Shown here: positions 1 through 9,322 of the stretch, in pieces
How the letters are laid out: each line of letters opens with the position of its first letter
Numbering within the stretch: position 1 is the stretch's first letter
Assembly (NCBI GenBank): GCA_963807065.1
Contig: CAWDZQ010000003.1
Location: 1,302,001 to 1,366,000 of the forward strand
Reading direction: 5' to 3'
DNA length: 64,000 nt
DNA from: CAWAND01 sp963807065
GTDB lineage: Bacteria; Chloroflexota; Anaerolineae; Anaerolineales; E44-bin32
The notes under the pieces: generated by a model
Database searches by the model: none
What the model was told of the DNA's origin: nothing
The model's input: only the letters and a program-made list of their open reading frames with translations
Made by a program: the position numbers and the translations under genes

Positions 1-1467
1 TTGTATCTCGTCAAACCATGCAGCAAAAGCCAGGCTGAACAACGCCGGAAACCAGATCACATACCGCATGTTCCAGGGGCTGGGCCGATCCGAAAGGAAA
101 ATAAACACCAGGCCCAACCCAAAGGTGGCAGCCAGCCAGCGGATGCGACGACGGCGAACAATCCCCCACAGCAAAGCCGGCAGCCCTATGCCGTAGGCAA
201 ACCACCCCCAGCCGGTCGTGTTTGGCAAATCGGGCGTGATGGGCTGCTGGGAATCGCCGAATTTGTCGACCAGGCTCTGGAAGTTGGCTTCGAGCCGGTC
301 CAGATTTACGCGCGCCGTCCGGTCGCCTTCGGGAAGTACGCTGGCATTCCCAACGGCCACTCCATAAGGATAGAAAGGGTTCCCTGTGAGGACCCAATTC
401 CGCACATTCCAATAGCCGCCGAGGAACAGGCCGGAGGCGAAGATGACCATAAGGAAGATCCGGCTCCCCATCCCTGGCGACAGGAGCTCGGCCCAGGCAG
501 AACGAAGCCTCCGCCACCAAACCCACAAACCGCCCTGCCACAGCGCCCCCAGCAGGCCGAAAGCAAGCAAGGCAAGACATAGATGGAGCATGTAGGCCTT
601 GGTCCCAAAAGCATACAGCACCACCACACCCAGCAGGAGCAGCTGGCCGAGTGGGTTGTCGCCATCCGCATCCGGGTCCTGATTGAGAAGCCCAGCGATG
701 AGGGCCAGACAGGTCAAGAAATAAGCCGCCATGTGGGGGTCGTTTTTGGTGCCCGTGGTGGCCAACAGCAAAGCCGGCGTGGAGGCATAGGTCAGGCTGG
801 CCAACCAGGACGCCGTACGCGATGCCCCGAGTTCACGTGCCAGGGCATACACCGCCAGCAGCGCCAGCCCATAGGCAGGAAGGCCAGCCGCCTCGACCAC
901 CAGATCGTGGTGGATGAAGACGGTGAACCATGTGGCCAGGGTCTCGTAGTTGGCGGGGGTGTAGATGCGAATGACTGGTGCCTCAAAGAGCTCGATCCGG
1001 CCCGCTTGCGTCCAGTGGGCTACATTCGTCAGATGATAGGTCAGCGAGTCCCATACAAAAGGCGGCAGCACCACGATCAGAAAGGCAAAACGAATCAGGC
1101 TGAACACCACAAAAGCCAGCGTCACCCATCGGAGCCAGGTGGGCAGGTCTGCCCACCATACGCGGAGCGCACTGAACATCTGATCGATTTCCGCAGGGAG
1201 ATTCATCAACAGTTTGCGTGAGGCCGGGACGGCTGCCAAGAGCCCCAACCCTGCCAGGGCTATCCCAGCCAGGGGAAGGGGCCGGAGAAGGCCCGCCAAA
1301 CCGGGAACAAGCACGTATAGGGTGGTGACGAAGACCCAGGTGAAAGCATAGCCGGCGGCGTCCAGCGCCGGACGACGCGCGCGCAAGGGCTGATGGACGA
1401 CGTAGGCTGCCACACTCACAAAGAGCGCGCTGATGGCCCAGCTGAGCAACCCGATCCAGAGATTCAT
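1..1467 (-). CDS. Polytopic GT-C-type membrane protein, C-terminus cut by window edge
   Basis: The frame is open from an ATG at 1467 to base 1 without a stop, so the visible 489 residues are the N-terminal part of a longer protein. It has many hydrophobic segments. A WDSLTYHLTNVAHW motif lies near residues 139-152, in the first large loop after the initial membrane spans. It resembles the TWDTLNYHLARVAHW stretch of the protein at 41059-42984, so the two are probably paralogues. This layout (an acidic residue in the first outer loop, many spans) is typical of GT-C lipid-phosphosugar-dependent glycosyltransferases of the PMT/ArnT type. That function is inferred from family style; acceptor and sugar are unknown. 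The start is the first ATG and leaves 31 bases to the stop of the upstream gene. Confidence 0.8.
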   Translation of the reverse strand, partial: MNLWIGLLSWAISALFVSVAAYVVHQPLRARRPALDAAGYAFTWVFVTTLYVLVPGLAGLLRPLPLAGIALAGLGLLAAVPASRKLLMNLPAEIDQMFSALRVWWADLPTWLRWVTLAFVVFSLIRFAFLIVVLPPFVWDSLTYHLTNVAHWTQAGRIELFEAPVIRIYTPANYETLATWFTVFIHHDLVVEAAGLPAYGLALLAVYALARELGASRTASWLASLTYASTPALLLATTGTKNDPHMAAYFLTCLALIAGLLNQDPDADGDNPLGQLLLLGVVVLYAFGTKAYMLHLCLALLAFGLLGALWQGGLWVWWRRLRSAWAELLSPGMGSRIFLMVIFASGLFLGGYWNVRNWVLTGNPFYPYGVAVGNASVLPEGDRTARVNLDRLEANFQSLVDKFGDSQQPITPDLPNTTGWGWFAYGIGLPALLWGIVRRRRIRWLAATFGLGLVFIFLSDRPSPWNMRYVIWFPALFSLAFAAWFDEIQ

Positions 1468-1498
1468 GCCGATAACTCACCCCGGCGCACGAAGGCCC

Positions 1499-2563
1499 TC
1501 ATTTTGCGGACGTTAGTTCGTCTGCCGGCTCGTTCCGCTGTGAATCGGATCCTGGCGTCGTTTGTTCATCGGTGGGGTGACCGAGCACACGGCTGATGAC
1601 AACCAGGCTTCCGGCGATGGCCGCCTCCATCACCATAGATGACAACCGGAAGAGCGAAGCACTCACCACGGCAGCCTGTACAGGAACGTAGGGACTCAGC
1701 AAGAACGTGAAGGCCCCCTCCCGGATGCCGATCCCGCCCGGCACAAACGCCGCCAGCTGGCCCACCAGCCGTCCCACGAGGTAGCCCGAGATCACCAGGT
1801 AGGTCAATTCGGGCCGATCTGCCATGGCCGGATAGACGGCGCGAAGCATCCAGTAAACCGCCGCGCCTTGGGCCAAGTTGACGATTGCGAACTGGAACCA
1901 GAGCAACGTCTTCCGTCCGAAAGACAGCGGTCTCCAGATGACCTTGAGGCGATCGAGACGCATCCAGGCCGGCGCATGGACGATGAGCAGGTCGGCACCA
2001 AAGTAGGCAGCCAGTGCGCCGGCCGAAAGCAGGAGCGATACGAGATCGCGATTCCCTGCCAGCCAGTCCGGCAAACCTTCGACATCGTAGAAGTGGAGCC
2101 CAACCAGGCCCAGAACAGCCACGCCCAGAATCATGCTGAGTTGTTCGTAGTAGATGCTCTGCAGGCCCATGGATCGGCGTCCCCCCAGCCTCTTGAAGAG
2201 TTCAACTCGGCCGCCGATGTTCACCACGCTGCCTGCGGGTAGATAGCGGGTGATAAACGAAAGAAAGAAGATGCGGTGCAGATCGAGCGAACTCGGCAAA
2301 TCGCCTTGCCTTTCCATGAGCCGCAGTGTGGTCTGCCAGCTGAAGCTGTAGAGCGCATTGAACATCAGCAGGATGATGCACCCGACCAGATACGGCACCA
2401 GCTGGAAAGTAAGCTCAATATCCCGCACTTCCACCCAGCGCTGGTAAATGAGCCAACCCAGGTACCCAACCACCGCCAGGGCAGCCAGTCCCTCCAACAG
2501 CCTGAGCAGGCGTTTCAGTAGTTGACGGTCCAAAGGAACTCCCAGAGCAAGCCGAGCTTCCAC
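1499..2563 (-). CDS. Flippase-like / lysylphosphatidylglycerol synthase TM-region protein (YbhN/UPF0104 family)
   Basis: Protein of up to 354 aa with about eight hydrophobic segments. Two stretches identify the UPF0104/YbhN family: RYLPAGSVVNIGGRVELFKR (around residue 110) and FVPGGIGIREGAF (around residue 275). This family shares the membrane part of MprF and is often found beside glycosyltransferases. A role in lipid or lipid-linked-sugar translocation is proposed for relatives but not proven here. The longest frame starts with GTG at 2563 and overlaps the sulfotransferase gene by 49 bases. A TTG at 2533 (overlap 19) is an equally plausible start. The C-terminus is polar, consistent with a cytoplasmic tail. 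Confidence 0.8.
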   Translation of the reverse strand: MEARLALGVPLDRQLLKRLLRLLEGLAALAVVGYLGWLIYQRWVEVRDIELTFQLVPYLVGCIILLMFNALYSFSWQTTLRLMERQGDLPSSLDLHRIFFLSFITRYLPAGSVVNIGGRVELFKRLGGRRSMGLQSIYYEQLSMILGVAVLGLVGLHFYDVEGLPDWLAGNRDLVSLLLSAGALAAYFGADLLIVHAPAWMRLDRLKVIWRPLSFGRKTLLWFQFAIVNLAQGAAVYWMLRAVYPAMADRPELTYLVISGYLVGRLVGQLAAFVPGGIGIREGAFTFLLSPYVPVQAAVVSASLFRLSSMVMEAAIAGSLVVISRVLGHPTDEQTTPGSDSQRNEPADELTSAK

Positions 2564-3495
2564 TTTCGCCAGAGCAGGTAGATGAGGTAGGCGCGCCGGT
2601 AGCGCAAATAGCGAAAGGTCTGCAGGAGGGCCAAGAACACCCGCCTGAGTTTCAGGCGTCGTGTCTTCCCTTGGTGCAGCCTGGGGGAACTCAGCGCGGG
2701 CTCAAAACCCAGGTTACGCATCAGAGGACCGCATATTGCCTCGACCACTTCTTGATCCTGTGGGGAGAGTTGCGTCCGCCACTTGTCAACGAATGCCGCC
2801 GTTGGCCCGCGGCTGAGATTCGCATGAATGTTGGCATAGAACTCAGAGTATTCGTTCTCAGCTGCTCCTACCGGCGCTGGGTCCGGGAGATGGTCTGGCG
2901 CAAGGCCGAGAAACGCAAGCACATCAGACAGCACGGTCTCGGGCCTGGTGACCAGGTCGGCGTAGCCAACCTGGAGCGTAATCTCTGGCCGGCGGGCCCC
3001 GAAGTCCAGGCCACACTGCACGTCGTTCAACCAGCGCAGAGACGCATGATACGCGTCGCTCCGGTGGACGTCCGACCGGATCAGGGAGTTCACCACTGCT
3101 CGAGGATCGCGGAGCAAATGGACAACTCGCGCCGAAGGGAAGTGAGCCTCCAGCAAGTCAAGATGACGAACGAAGCGCGGTGTCTTTTGGCCCCAGATAT
3201 CTGCCCCGGTCCGAGCGGCATAGTGCTCGTGCAGGCTGGCGATGCAGGCGACGATTGTCGGGCACGCACCGAGATCGCTGGCCGACACATCCAGTCCCCA
3301 TTCTTTCACCTCTGGCTCACGGACAAGCATCGCCTTGAGCTTTTCAAGAGGGGTGTGGGATGGCGCCCTTAGATAGTCAATGATAAACAGCGATTCGAGA
3401 GGAATCGCCACTCTCGGATGACGGTTGAGCAGGGTGCGAAGCAGGCTGGTACCCGATCTACCGCAGCCGACAATGAAGAAGGGAGATGCTGTCAT
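2515..3495 (-). CDS. Sulfotransferase family protein
   Basis: Protein of 326 aa. The 5'-phosphosulfate loop of PAPS-dependent sulfotransferases is seen as GCGRSGTSLLRTLLNRHP at residues 10-27. The 3'-phosphate-binding region is VVHLLRDPRAVVNSLIR at 124-140. An LWGQKTPRF-like stretch near residue 101-109 also fits the Sulfotransferase_3 type. No signal peptide is seen, so it should be cytosolic. The basic, aromatic C-terminus (RYLRYRRAYLIYLLWRK) may associate with the membrane. It lies upstream of a flippase-like gene and overlaps it, so the substrate may be a carbohydrate of the surface glycan; this is inference from context. Confidence 0.85.
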   Translation of the reverse strand: MTASPFFIVGCGRSGTSLLRTLLNRHPRVAIPLESLFIIDYLRAPSHTPLEKLKAMLVREPEVKEWGLDVSASDLGACPTIVACIASLHEHYAARTGADIWGQKTPRFVRHLDLLEAHFPSARVVHLLRDPRAVVNSLIRSDVHRSDAYHASLRWLNDVQCGLDFGARRPEITLQVGYADLVTRPETVLSDVLAFLGLAPDHLPDPAPVGAAENEYSEFYANIHANLSRGPTAAFVDKWRTQLSPQDQEVVEAICGPLMRNLGFEPALSSPRLHQGKTRRLKLRRVFLALLQTFRYLRYRRAYLIYLLWRKWKLGLLWEFLWTVNY

Positions 3496-3752
3496 CGCAC
3501 GCTTGAGGGGTGGGCGTTTGTGCCCGATGCTCCGAAGCTAGGGCGTATTGGCGCTGGGATATTCGGCGCAGATGACAATGAGAGCCCCTTGGGAAATCGC
3601 GCAGCATGGGAACCAAGACCCCAACAGGATGTCTGCCCCTCGCACGCAACGGGATACCAAGGGTGGGGTTTTGAATTCATCGGTCGGGCTGCATTTTATC
3701 GCGGATGGCGCGAATGGGTCCAGCAGGGGCTAGGCGGCAGCAGCTCCTGCAT

Positions 3753-5702
3753 CTAGGGAGCCGGTTTTCGCTTCACAACCGCGAGGACGGCCGAGTCTCG
3801 AGTGACCTCGAACGTCGTCACGTAGCCAGGGTAGAACTGCTTGTCATCCAGGGCTCTTTTACAGCCCAGGACGTAGTCGGGCTTGCCAGCTCCGTCGTCT
3901 GAGGCAACGATCAGATCCTGCCGGGCGAAATCCGCTGCTGCGGCAAGCGGCCCCCATACAGCGACCGTCGAGTCCTTGGGCGCGGTGTTGTTCACATACA
4001 ACATCGCCTGGCGATAAGCCGTACACCAGTGGTCCAGTTCAAAGTACCCATCCGCCCCTCGTACCCCACCGGCGAGGGCGTTGAAGTAGGTGTATTCGTA
4101 GGGGTGGAGTGATGCGATTCCGACCAAAGACGGAAGGAGAGCGAGAACGAGAAGTCCCCACCGCAGCAGATCGCGGCGGAGTCGACGCCAAATGTCCTCT
4201 AATCCGATGGCCGACAACAAGAAGACTGGAGGCAGTGCAAAGAGTACCTGGCGTATGTTCCCGTAGATGGGTGTTCGAAGGACAACAAAGGCGAGAAATG
4301 GAACACCGATCCACAGGACCGTCAACGTAGCCACAGCCAGATCCTGCTTTCCATCAGCCAGGCGCCGGATGAATACCATGCTTCCCCACAGAAAAAGGAC
4401 CAGCGCCGGCAGCGTGATCTCAAGAACCATGAGTGTCGAAAGATAATCCCAGGGCAGCATATTCGATTGCAGGTAGACCCCCTTGTACAGAACAGTGTGG
4501 GGGCTGAAGTTAGACATCACATCGAATGAGGCCCTCAGGTTATTGAGCGGCGCCCCCCACAGATAGGGCCAGGATGTGTACATCGCCACGGCAGCTGATA
4601 GCCAATATGCGACGAGGGGTACAACAGCTCTCCTTTCCTGCCTGACAAGGATGTAGATCGATACCAGACCGCCAGCCAACGGGCCGGCCACTCGAATGGA
4701 TGTGGCCAGGCCAGTCAAGCTCCCCGCAAAGAGCCACAAAGCTGCGTTAGCGGCAAATGACCGGCCAATGCCCTGCAAACTGGCGGGAAAAAGGCGCTTT
4801 ACCCCAATCGCCCCGGCGATCCCCAGACACAATCCAAAAAGAAATCGGATATGGGTCATCAGTGAAGCCGCCTTCACCATATAGGCATCGGCGCTGAGAG
4901 TGTTGCGGTCTTGCGCAACCAAGTTGAAGGCTTGATTGATGACGCCCCATGACTGGCCCTGGTAGGCGCTCCGGACCACCCCGTCAACCAGTGCCTGATA
5001 CGGTGACCCAAGTAGAAAGACAACTGAGACGACCACAACCAATACCAAGCCCACGGTTCTCAGCCCGTGATCACGCATGCTCCTTTGGATATTGTCAATA
5101 TCCTCCCGAAACGTGTTTTCGGCCATGGCCCGCCAACGTTGGCTAGAGATAAGCGGGGGGTTTGCTCGGCTTGACGACATGCGGTCGACTGCCACGACTC
5201 CGACGGCTACAGACAGCATGAGGCAGGCCAAAAAGGGGATGTCCTTCTGATTGATGAAGGCATAACCGTAAATCATCGGTTGAAGGTAGAGAAGGAGGCT
5301 TGCAGACAAAGCGATGACAGGCGGCACCAACTTGAGAGTGATCACATAGAAAGCCGCCACACCGAGCGTGAAGGCCAGAAAGTTCGTGAAGTGCCCCGCG
5401 TCCACGCCAAGCCAACCCGGATGCAGACCCTTGAACGCAGTCGACCCCAGCTTCCAGAGCATGACATAAAAGGGCCCGTGAAAGACCTGGTTGCCGTACG
5501 ACAAGAACTCGTGCGAACCAAAATACGCTTGAAGAGATGCGTTGGCATAGGCCGAATTGGCCGCTTCGTCCCAGGATTCGCCATAGTCGGCGGTTGTCAG
5601 ATAGGCGACCACCAGACCCGTGACTAAGACGGCCAATATCCCCCAGTGTGCGCCCCGGGAAGGGAAATGATGGGCGGAGGCCACATCCGAAGCGTTACTC
5701 AT
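3753..5702 (-). CDS. Glycosyltransferase family 39-like membrane protein
   Basis: Protein of about 649 aa with 10 or more membrane spans. An acidic motif ESWDEAANSAYA (D45-E46) follows the first span, as in PMT/ArnT-type GT-C enzymes. A later stretch reads YAFINQKDIPFLACL, and near the C-terminus come LHPYEYTYFNALAGG and ELDHWCTAYRQA. All three are shared with the protein at 10074-12044, so the two are paralogues. I chose the ATG at 5702. The frame stays open to 5897, but those extra 65 residues are polar, low-quality sequence that overlaps the upstream gene. The likely role is transfer of a sugar from a polyprenyl-phosphate donor outside the membrane. GC content is visibly below that of the right half of the window. 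Confidence 0.8.
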   Translation of the reverse strand: MSNASDVASAHHFPSRGAHWGILAVLVTGLVVAYLTTADYGESWDEAANSAYANASLQAYFGSHEFLSYGNQVFHGPFYVMLWKLGSTAFKGLHPGWLGVDAGHFTNFLAFTLGVAAFYVITLKLVPPVIALSASLLLYLQPMIYGYAFINQKDIPFLACLMLSVAVGVVAVDRMSSSRANPPLISSQRWRAMAENTFREDIDNIQRSMRDHGLRTVGLVLVVVVSVVFLLGSPYQALVDGVVRSAYQGQSWGVINQAFNLVAQDRNTLSADAYMVKAASLMTHIRFLFGLCLGIAGAIGVKRLFPASLQGIGRSFAANAALWLFAGSLTGLATSIRVAGPLAGGLVSIYILVRQERRAVVPLVAYWLSAAVAMYTSWPYLWGAPLNNLRASFDVMSNFSPHTVLYKGVYLQSNMLPWDYLSTLMVLEITLPALVLFLWGSMVFIRRLADGKQDLAVATLTVLWIGVPFLAFVVLRTPIYGNIRQVLFALPPVFLLSAIGLEDIWRRLRRDLLRWGLLVLALLPSLVGIASLHPYEYTYFNALAGGVRGADGYFELDHWCTAYRQAMLYVNNTAPKDSTVAVWGPLAAAADFARQDLIVASDDGAGKPDYVLGCKRALDDKQFYPGYVTTFEVTRDSAVLAVVKRKPAP

Positions 5703-5850
5703 CCCATCCGTTTTCTGTGGAGACGCCTGAAGTTCACCTGGCGATTGCAAGGTGCGCTCTCTGCTCGTTCGGCATTTTGGGACATACTGGGATGGACGAA
5801 GACTACCGCCGCCAGCCATCGGATCGGAGTTCGACCTAAGCAGGGCATCG

Positions 5851-7869
5851 TCACGCCGCCCGCTTATCTCTGTTTCCCGGCTCCGGGCTCCCGCCATTCC
5901 CGGGACCCAGATCTCCGGCCTTTGAACGCTTGAGCTCCTGCAGGCGCAGACTCAGCCCCCAAAACGCAATCACTGTCATCAGCACCGCCGTCGGCAGAAA
6001 AGCCCTGGGGAATGCGCGCTCGATGAATGCGGGGAAGTTGGACTTGCTGTACGACCGAATGTAGAAGACAGCCACATTGATGGCCCCCACCCCCACCAGA
6101 GCTGCCCATAGCATGAAACCCGTTGGATTGGCTCTGGCGGCAAAGCGCGGCGCACTCCATCCTAGAAGAATGAGCACGACGGGAAACAGAACGCCCCAGT
6201 AAGTAGCACTGATGGCGGGAAACATGGCGCGATAAGGCACAAACATCGAATATCCGAACACACGCACCATCGTCCACAAACCTGACAGATCCAGCTGCCC
6301 GGCCAGCGTGTCCGTGGAGTAGACCGATACGGCTTCTTGAAGATTGCTTCCCTGCAGAGTCTGTCCCAAGAATGTAAACAGGAACCACGCCCCGGCGATG
6401 ACCACCACTGGGATCACGATCGCGAAAGGCAGCCACCGGCCGCGATGGGAGGATTTGTTCACCACGATCAGGATCAGGATGACGGCCAGCGCGTACAGGA
6501 CGCCCTCCGGGCGGGTCCAGGCCGCCAGCCCGAGCAGCAGCCCGGCCAGCAGTTGCTGCCGAGTTGAAGCGCCCTGAATGGACTCCACCCCCCAAAGCGT
6601 CCCGGCGACGAGAAAGAGGGTGAAGGGCAGATTGGCAAAGCCGCTGGTAGCGTGGAAGAAGAAGATCGGGACCGTGCCCAAGAAGATCGCACCCAGACCA
6701 GCAATCTGCTCTTCCACGTCTCGACGCTTCAGAAAAGCATATACACAGGCGCACAGGGCGAAGCCGTAGATGGGGTAGAGGAACTTGGAACCTGGAAGGG
6801 CGTCGCCGTCGGCCATGAAGAAGAGCGCCACTTGCATGGGTATGTTCAGCGGGTAGGCAAGGCCGTGGACCCCCCAATCCGCGCCACCCAGTATGGAAGC
6901 TGCCACAGCGATGCCGTAGCCTTTCACACTCCAGATCTGCACCGGATCATAAAGGCGGTAGGAGGTGCCGACGGACAGGGCCACGGCGAGCGCCAAGAGG
7001 CCCAGACCTGATCCCAACAGTAGAACGCACCAGCGCCCGTTCGAGCCTCCCCAAACCTGGCGCCAGCTTGCAGGCTCCCAAACCAAGTGCCCCTGCCGGC
7101 GAGCCAGGCTGAGCGCCAAAACCGACAACCCCAAGAGGACCCCCGCCGACAGCCCTAACGTAAGCTCCAGACCTACCCACGAGAGCATGAAGAGACACCC
7201 GGTCAGGATCCCAGCACCCACGGGCACGGCCAGACCGAGAAGTTCGATCGGCTGCCATCCCGGCCGGATCGCCAGCAGCGCAGAGCCTCCCAGCAAAGCC
7301 AGACACAACAAGATGGCCAGGTCAATCCCCAGCAGCTCTAGCCAGGGGAGCCAGGCGAAATCGGGCCGAGATCCGGGGTGCTGGAGGCCGGGCCCGTAGA
7401 CACCCTTGAACCATCCTAGATCATCCTTTGGTGCCACAAATGCCCGCTCAGCGGCTGAAGCTGGCGGGAAGTCATCCGTGGCCAAAATATAGACATCCGG
7501 GGAGGCCAGTGCTCGCTGGCACGGCGCCGAATCAAGGTCCGGGCACTCGATCAAGTGCCGCGGAAAGAAGAAGTACTGCATCGACCGAGCCAGCGAGAAT
7601 CGTTCTTCTGTCTGGCCTGGAGGCAGGAGAATAGTGCCGTCTTGGGGCACAACTTGGTTGATGTATTCGATGATCCGAGCAGCTTGGGCGCCCAGACTGA
7701 GGTCAGCGCTCCGGACTATGCGCGGCTGATCCCAGACTTGCTTCACCCGCCAACCCCATGGCAAGGCATACTCGCGCAGTACGAATCCAGTCTGGAACAG
7801 GATGCCAAGGATCAACAGAACCGTCCAAGCCGTGCCAGCGTGCGCAGCCAGCCAGCGCCTTAGTGCCAT
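5851..7869 (-). CDS. Large membrane protein, fused form of the split pair encoded just upstream; GT-C-like
   Basis: Protein of 672 aa. Residues 1-190 have one N-terminal membrane span followed by a soluble outer domain (YFFFPRHLIECPDLDSAPCQ, then YILATDDFPPASAAE). The remainder is a polytopic domain with VKGYGIA, GLAYPLNIPMQVALF and SKFLYPIY. The first part matches the 167-aa product at 9323-9826 (FYFYPRKVYNCGPNEAEAC, YVLAVPHFPPPEEA). The second matches the 478-aa product at 7883-9319 (AKGYGIA, ALTYPLNLPLQIAQF, SKVIYPIY). It is therefore a fused paralogue of that pair. The start at 7869 is 13 bases below the stop of the 7883 gene, suggesting one operon. Glycosyltransferase function is inferred from fold style only. 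The stop is TGA. Confidence 0.75.
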   Translation of the reverse strand: MALRRWLAAHAGTAWTVLLILGILFQTGFVLREYALPWGWRVKQVWDQPRIVRSADLSLGAQAARIIEYINQVVPQDGTILLPPGQTEERFSLARSMQYFFFPRHLIECPDLDSAPCQRALASPDVYILATDDFPPASAAERAFVAPKDDLGWFKGVYGPGLQHPGSRPDFAWLPWLELLGIDLAILLCLALLGGSALLAIRPGWQPIELLGLAVPVGAGILTGCLFMLSWVGLELTLGLSAGVLLGLSVLALSLARRQGHLVWEPASWRQVWGGSNGRWCVLLLGSGLGLLALAVALSVGTSYRLYDPVQIWSVKGYGIAVAASILGGADWGVHGLAYPLNIPMQVALFFMADGDALPGSKFLYPIYGFALCACVYAFLKRRDVEEQIAGLGAIFLGTVPIFFFHATSGFANLPFTLFLVAGTLWGVESIQGASTRQQLLAGLLLGLAAWTRPEGVLYALAVILILIVVNKSSHRGRWLPFAIVIPVVVIAGAWFLFTFLGQTLQGSNLQEAVSVYSTDTLAGQLDLSGLWTMVRVFGYSMFVPYRAMFPAISATYWGVLFPVVLILLGWSAPRFAARANPTGFMLWAALVGVGAINVAVFYIRSYSKSNFPAFIERAFPRAFLPTAVLMTVIAFWGLSLRLQELKRSKAGDLGPGNGGSPEPGNRDKRAA

Positions 7870-7882
7870 CGCTACGCCGTCT

Positions 7883-9319
7883 CTAACCGGCCGCCACGGG
7901 AGTGATACTTTCAGCGCTTATGCTTTCCCCGACCGGCTCGACGGCCCTGCTGGAATACATGCGCACAGCCGTCGTCACCATCAGCACAGCGGCCGGGAAG
8001 AACGCGCGGTCAAAGGATTCGGTCAGTACCTGCTGAAACGTGGAGCCCAGAGAGTAAGACTGAAGATAGAACAGACCAACGGCGACGGCGCTGACGAGGG
8101 CCGTCGCGGTGAAGGCTGCGAACACCGACGTGTTTGCCTTTGGTCGGACCGTATGCAAGCGCAGAATAACGAGCGCACCCGCCACCTGGAAGAGACTTCC
8201 CCAGCGGTTCAGTTCCAAGGCTCTATCGTACAAGAGACGGGGAATGAGGTAGAGCTGGCGAAGGTGAAAGTCCCCGCCGTGCCAGGCGGTCAGCAGATTC
8301 TTGAAAGCGCTTCCGCCCAAGCGGTCCGCGCTGACCCAATGCCATCCAAAGACCAGCCATGCTCCGGTGATGATCAGCGGAGGAACCAGCCACCACAGCA
8401 GGTTGAACTTGCGCACACCCGCCAGCCAAAAACTGAGCCAAAGGGCGATGACAATGCCCAGACAATAAGTGAAAGCCTCGGCCCGTGTCCAGCCCCCCAG
8501 ACCCAACAGCAGACCGCCCATGAGCAGCGCCCTTCGGTCCCCGCGTCTCAGACCGATGATTCCCCAAAGCACGGCCTGAACCAGGTAAGCCGCCAAAGGA
8601 AGATTGGCGTAGCCCCGAGTGCCATGCAGGTAGAGATGAGGCACGGTGATGATGAAGATCATCCCTAGACTCGAAAGGATGTTGGAAACCCCCTGCAGGC
8701 GCCAGAAGCGGTAGGCTCCCATGCCAAGGCTGGCAAGATAGATCGGGTAGATCACTTTCGAAAGGGGGACCAGATCGTGGCCAAACAGTTGGAATTGTGC
8801 GATTTGGAGCGGGAGGTTGAGGGGGTACGTCAAGGCCCACGCCCCCCAGACTTCGCCGGCGAAGATCGTGCCTTCTTTGGCTATGCCGTAGCCTTTGGCG
8901 GCCCAACCCGCGGCTGCATCCCAACTCCCATAGGCGTGTGCCACCGATAGAAACGTCGCCAGGCCCGTCAGCAAGCCGAATGCGACCCATCCACCAAGTC
9001 GGACCCATCGCTCGAGTTGGTTCCGATCTGGAGTCCACACACAGGGAAACACATCCAGGCGCGGCCAGCCCCCTTTAAGCAGGCCTACGGAAACTGCCAT
9101 CAAGAGCAGCCACACCAACACGCTTGTCAATGCCGTGAGGGGAATGCCAGCCCAGCTGATCATGAACAGGAACCAGGAAAAGAGACCACCTCCGACAGGG
9201 ACAGACAGCCCCAGCAAGGCGAGCTTGTCGGGGGCGCCAAGCACCAGACGCACGATGACGGCACCGAGAGCTGCAAAGGCGGCTATGACCAGGAGTCCAA
9301 GGACAGCCGAAAGCAACAT
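7883..9319 (-). CDS. Polytopic membrane domain protein, second half of a split GT-C-like protein
   Basis: Protein of 478 aa with many membrane spans. Characteristic stretches are YGSWDAAAGWAAKGYGIA (acidic residue in an outer loop), WALTYPLNLPLQIAQFQLFG and HGTRGYANLPLAAYL, followed by GGWTRAEAFTY. These align with residues of about 200-600 of the fused protein at 5851-7869. The ATG at 9319 is in the same reading frame as the upstream 167-aa gene and follows its TGA stop by one codon. No clear Shine-Dalgarno is seen, so translation probably depends on re-initiation or coupling. It could equally be one gene interrupted by a nonsense mutation. Confidence 0.75.
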   Translation of the reverse strand: MLLSAVLGLLVIAAFAALGAVIVRLVLGAPDKLALLGLSVPVGGGLFSWFLFMISWAGIPLTALTSVLVWLLLMAVSVGLLKGGWPRLDVFPCVWTPDRNQLERWVRLGGWVAFGLLTGLATFLSVAHAYGSWDAAAGWAAKGYGIAKEGTIFAGEVWGAWALTYPLNLPLQIAQFQLFGHDLVPLSKVIYPIYLASLGMGAYRFWRLQGVSNILSSLGMIFIITVPHLYLHGTRGYANLPLAAYLVQAVLWGIIGLRRGDRRALLMGGLLLGLGGWTRAEAFTYCLGIVIALWLSFWLAGVRKFNLLWWLVPPLIITGAWLVFGWHWVSADRLGGSAFKNLLTAWHGGDFHLRQLYLIPRLLYDRALELNRWGSLFQVAGALVILRLHTVRPKANTSVFAAFTATALVSAVAVGLFYLQSYSLGSTFQQVLTESFDRAFFPAAVLMVTTAVRMYSSRAVEPVGESISAESITPVAAG

Positions 9320-9322
9320 CAG

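Noticed and set aside
1..582. 193-codon open frame on the plus strand at the left edge
   Set aside because: It is the antisense shadow of the membrane protein gene on the minus strand, with a composition rich in Pro, Gln and charged residues that does not look like a real protein.
5703..5897. N-terminal extension of the GT39 gene to 5897
   Set aside because: The 65 extra residues are polar and unconserved and overlap the upstream gene; the paralogue begins near the first span, so ATG 5702 was chosen.
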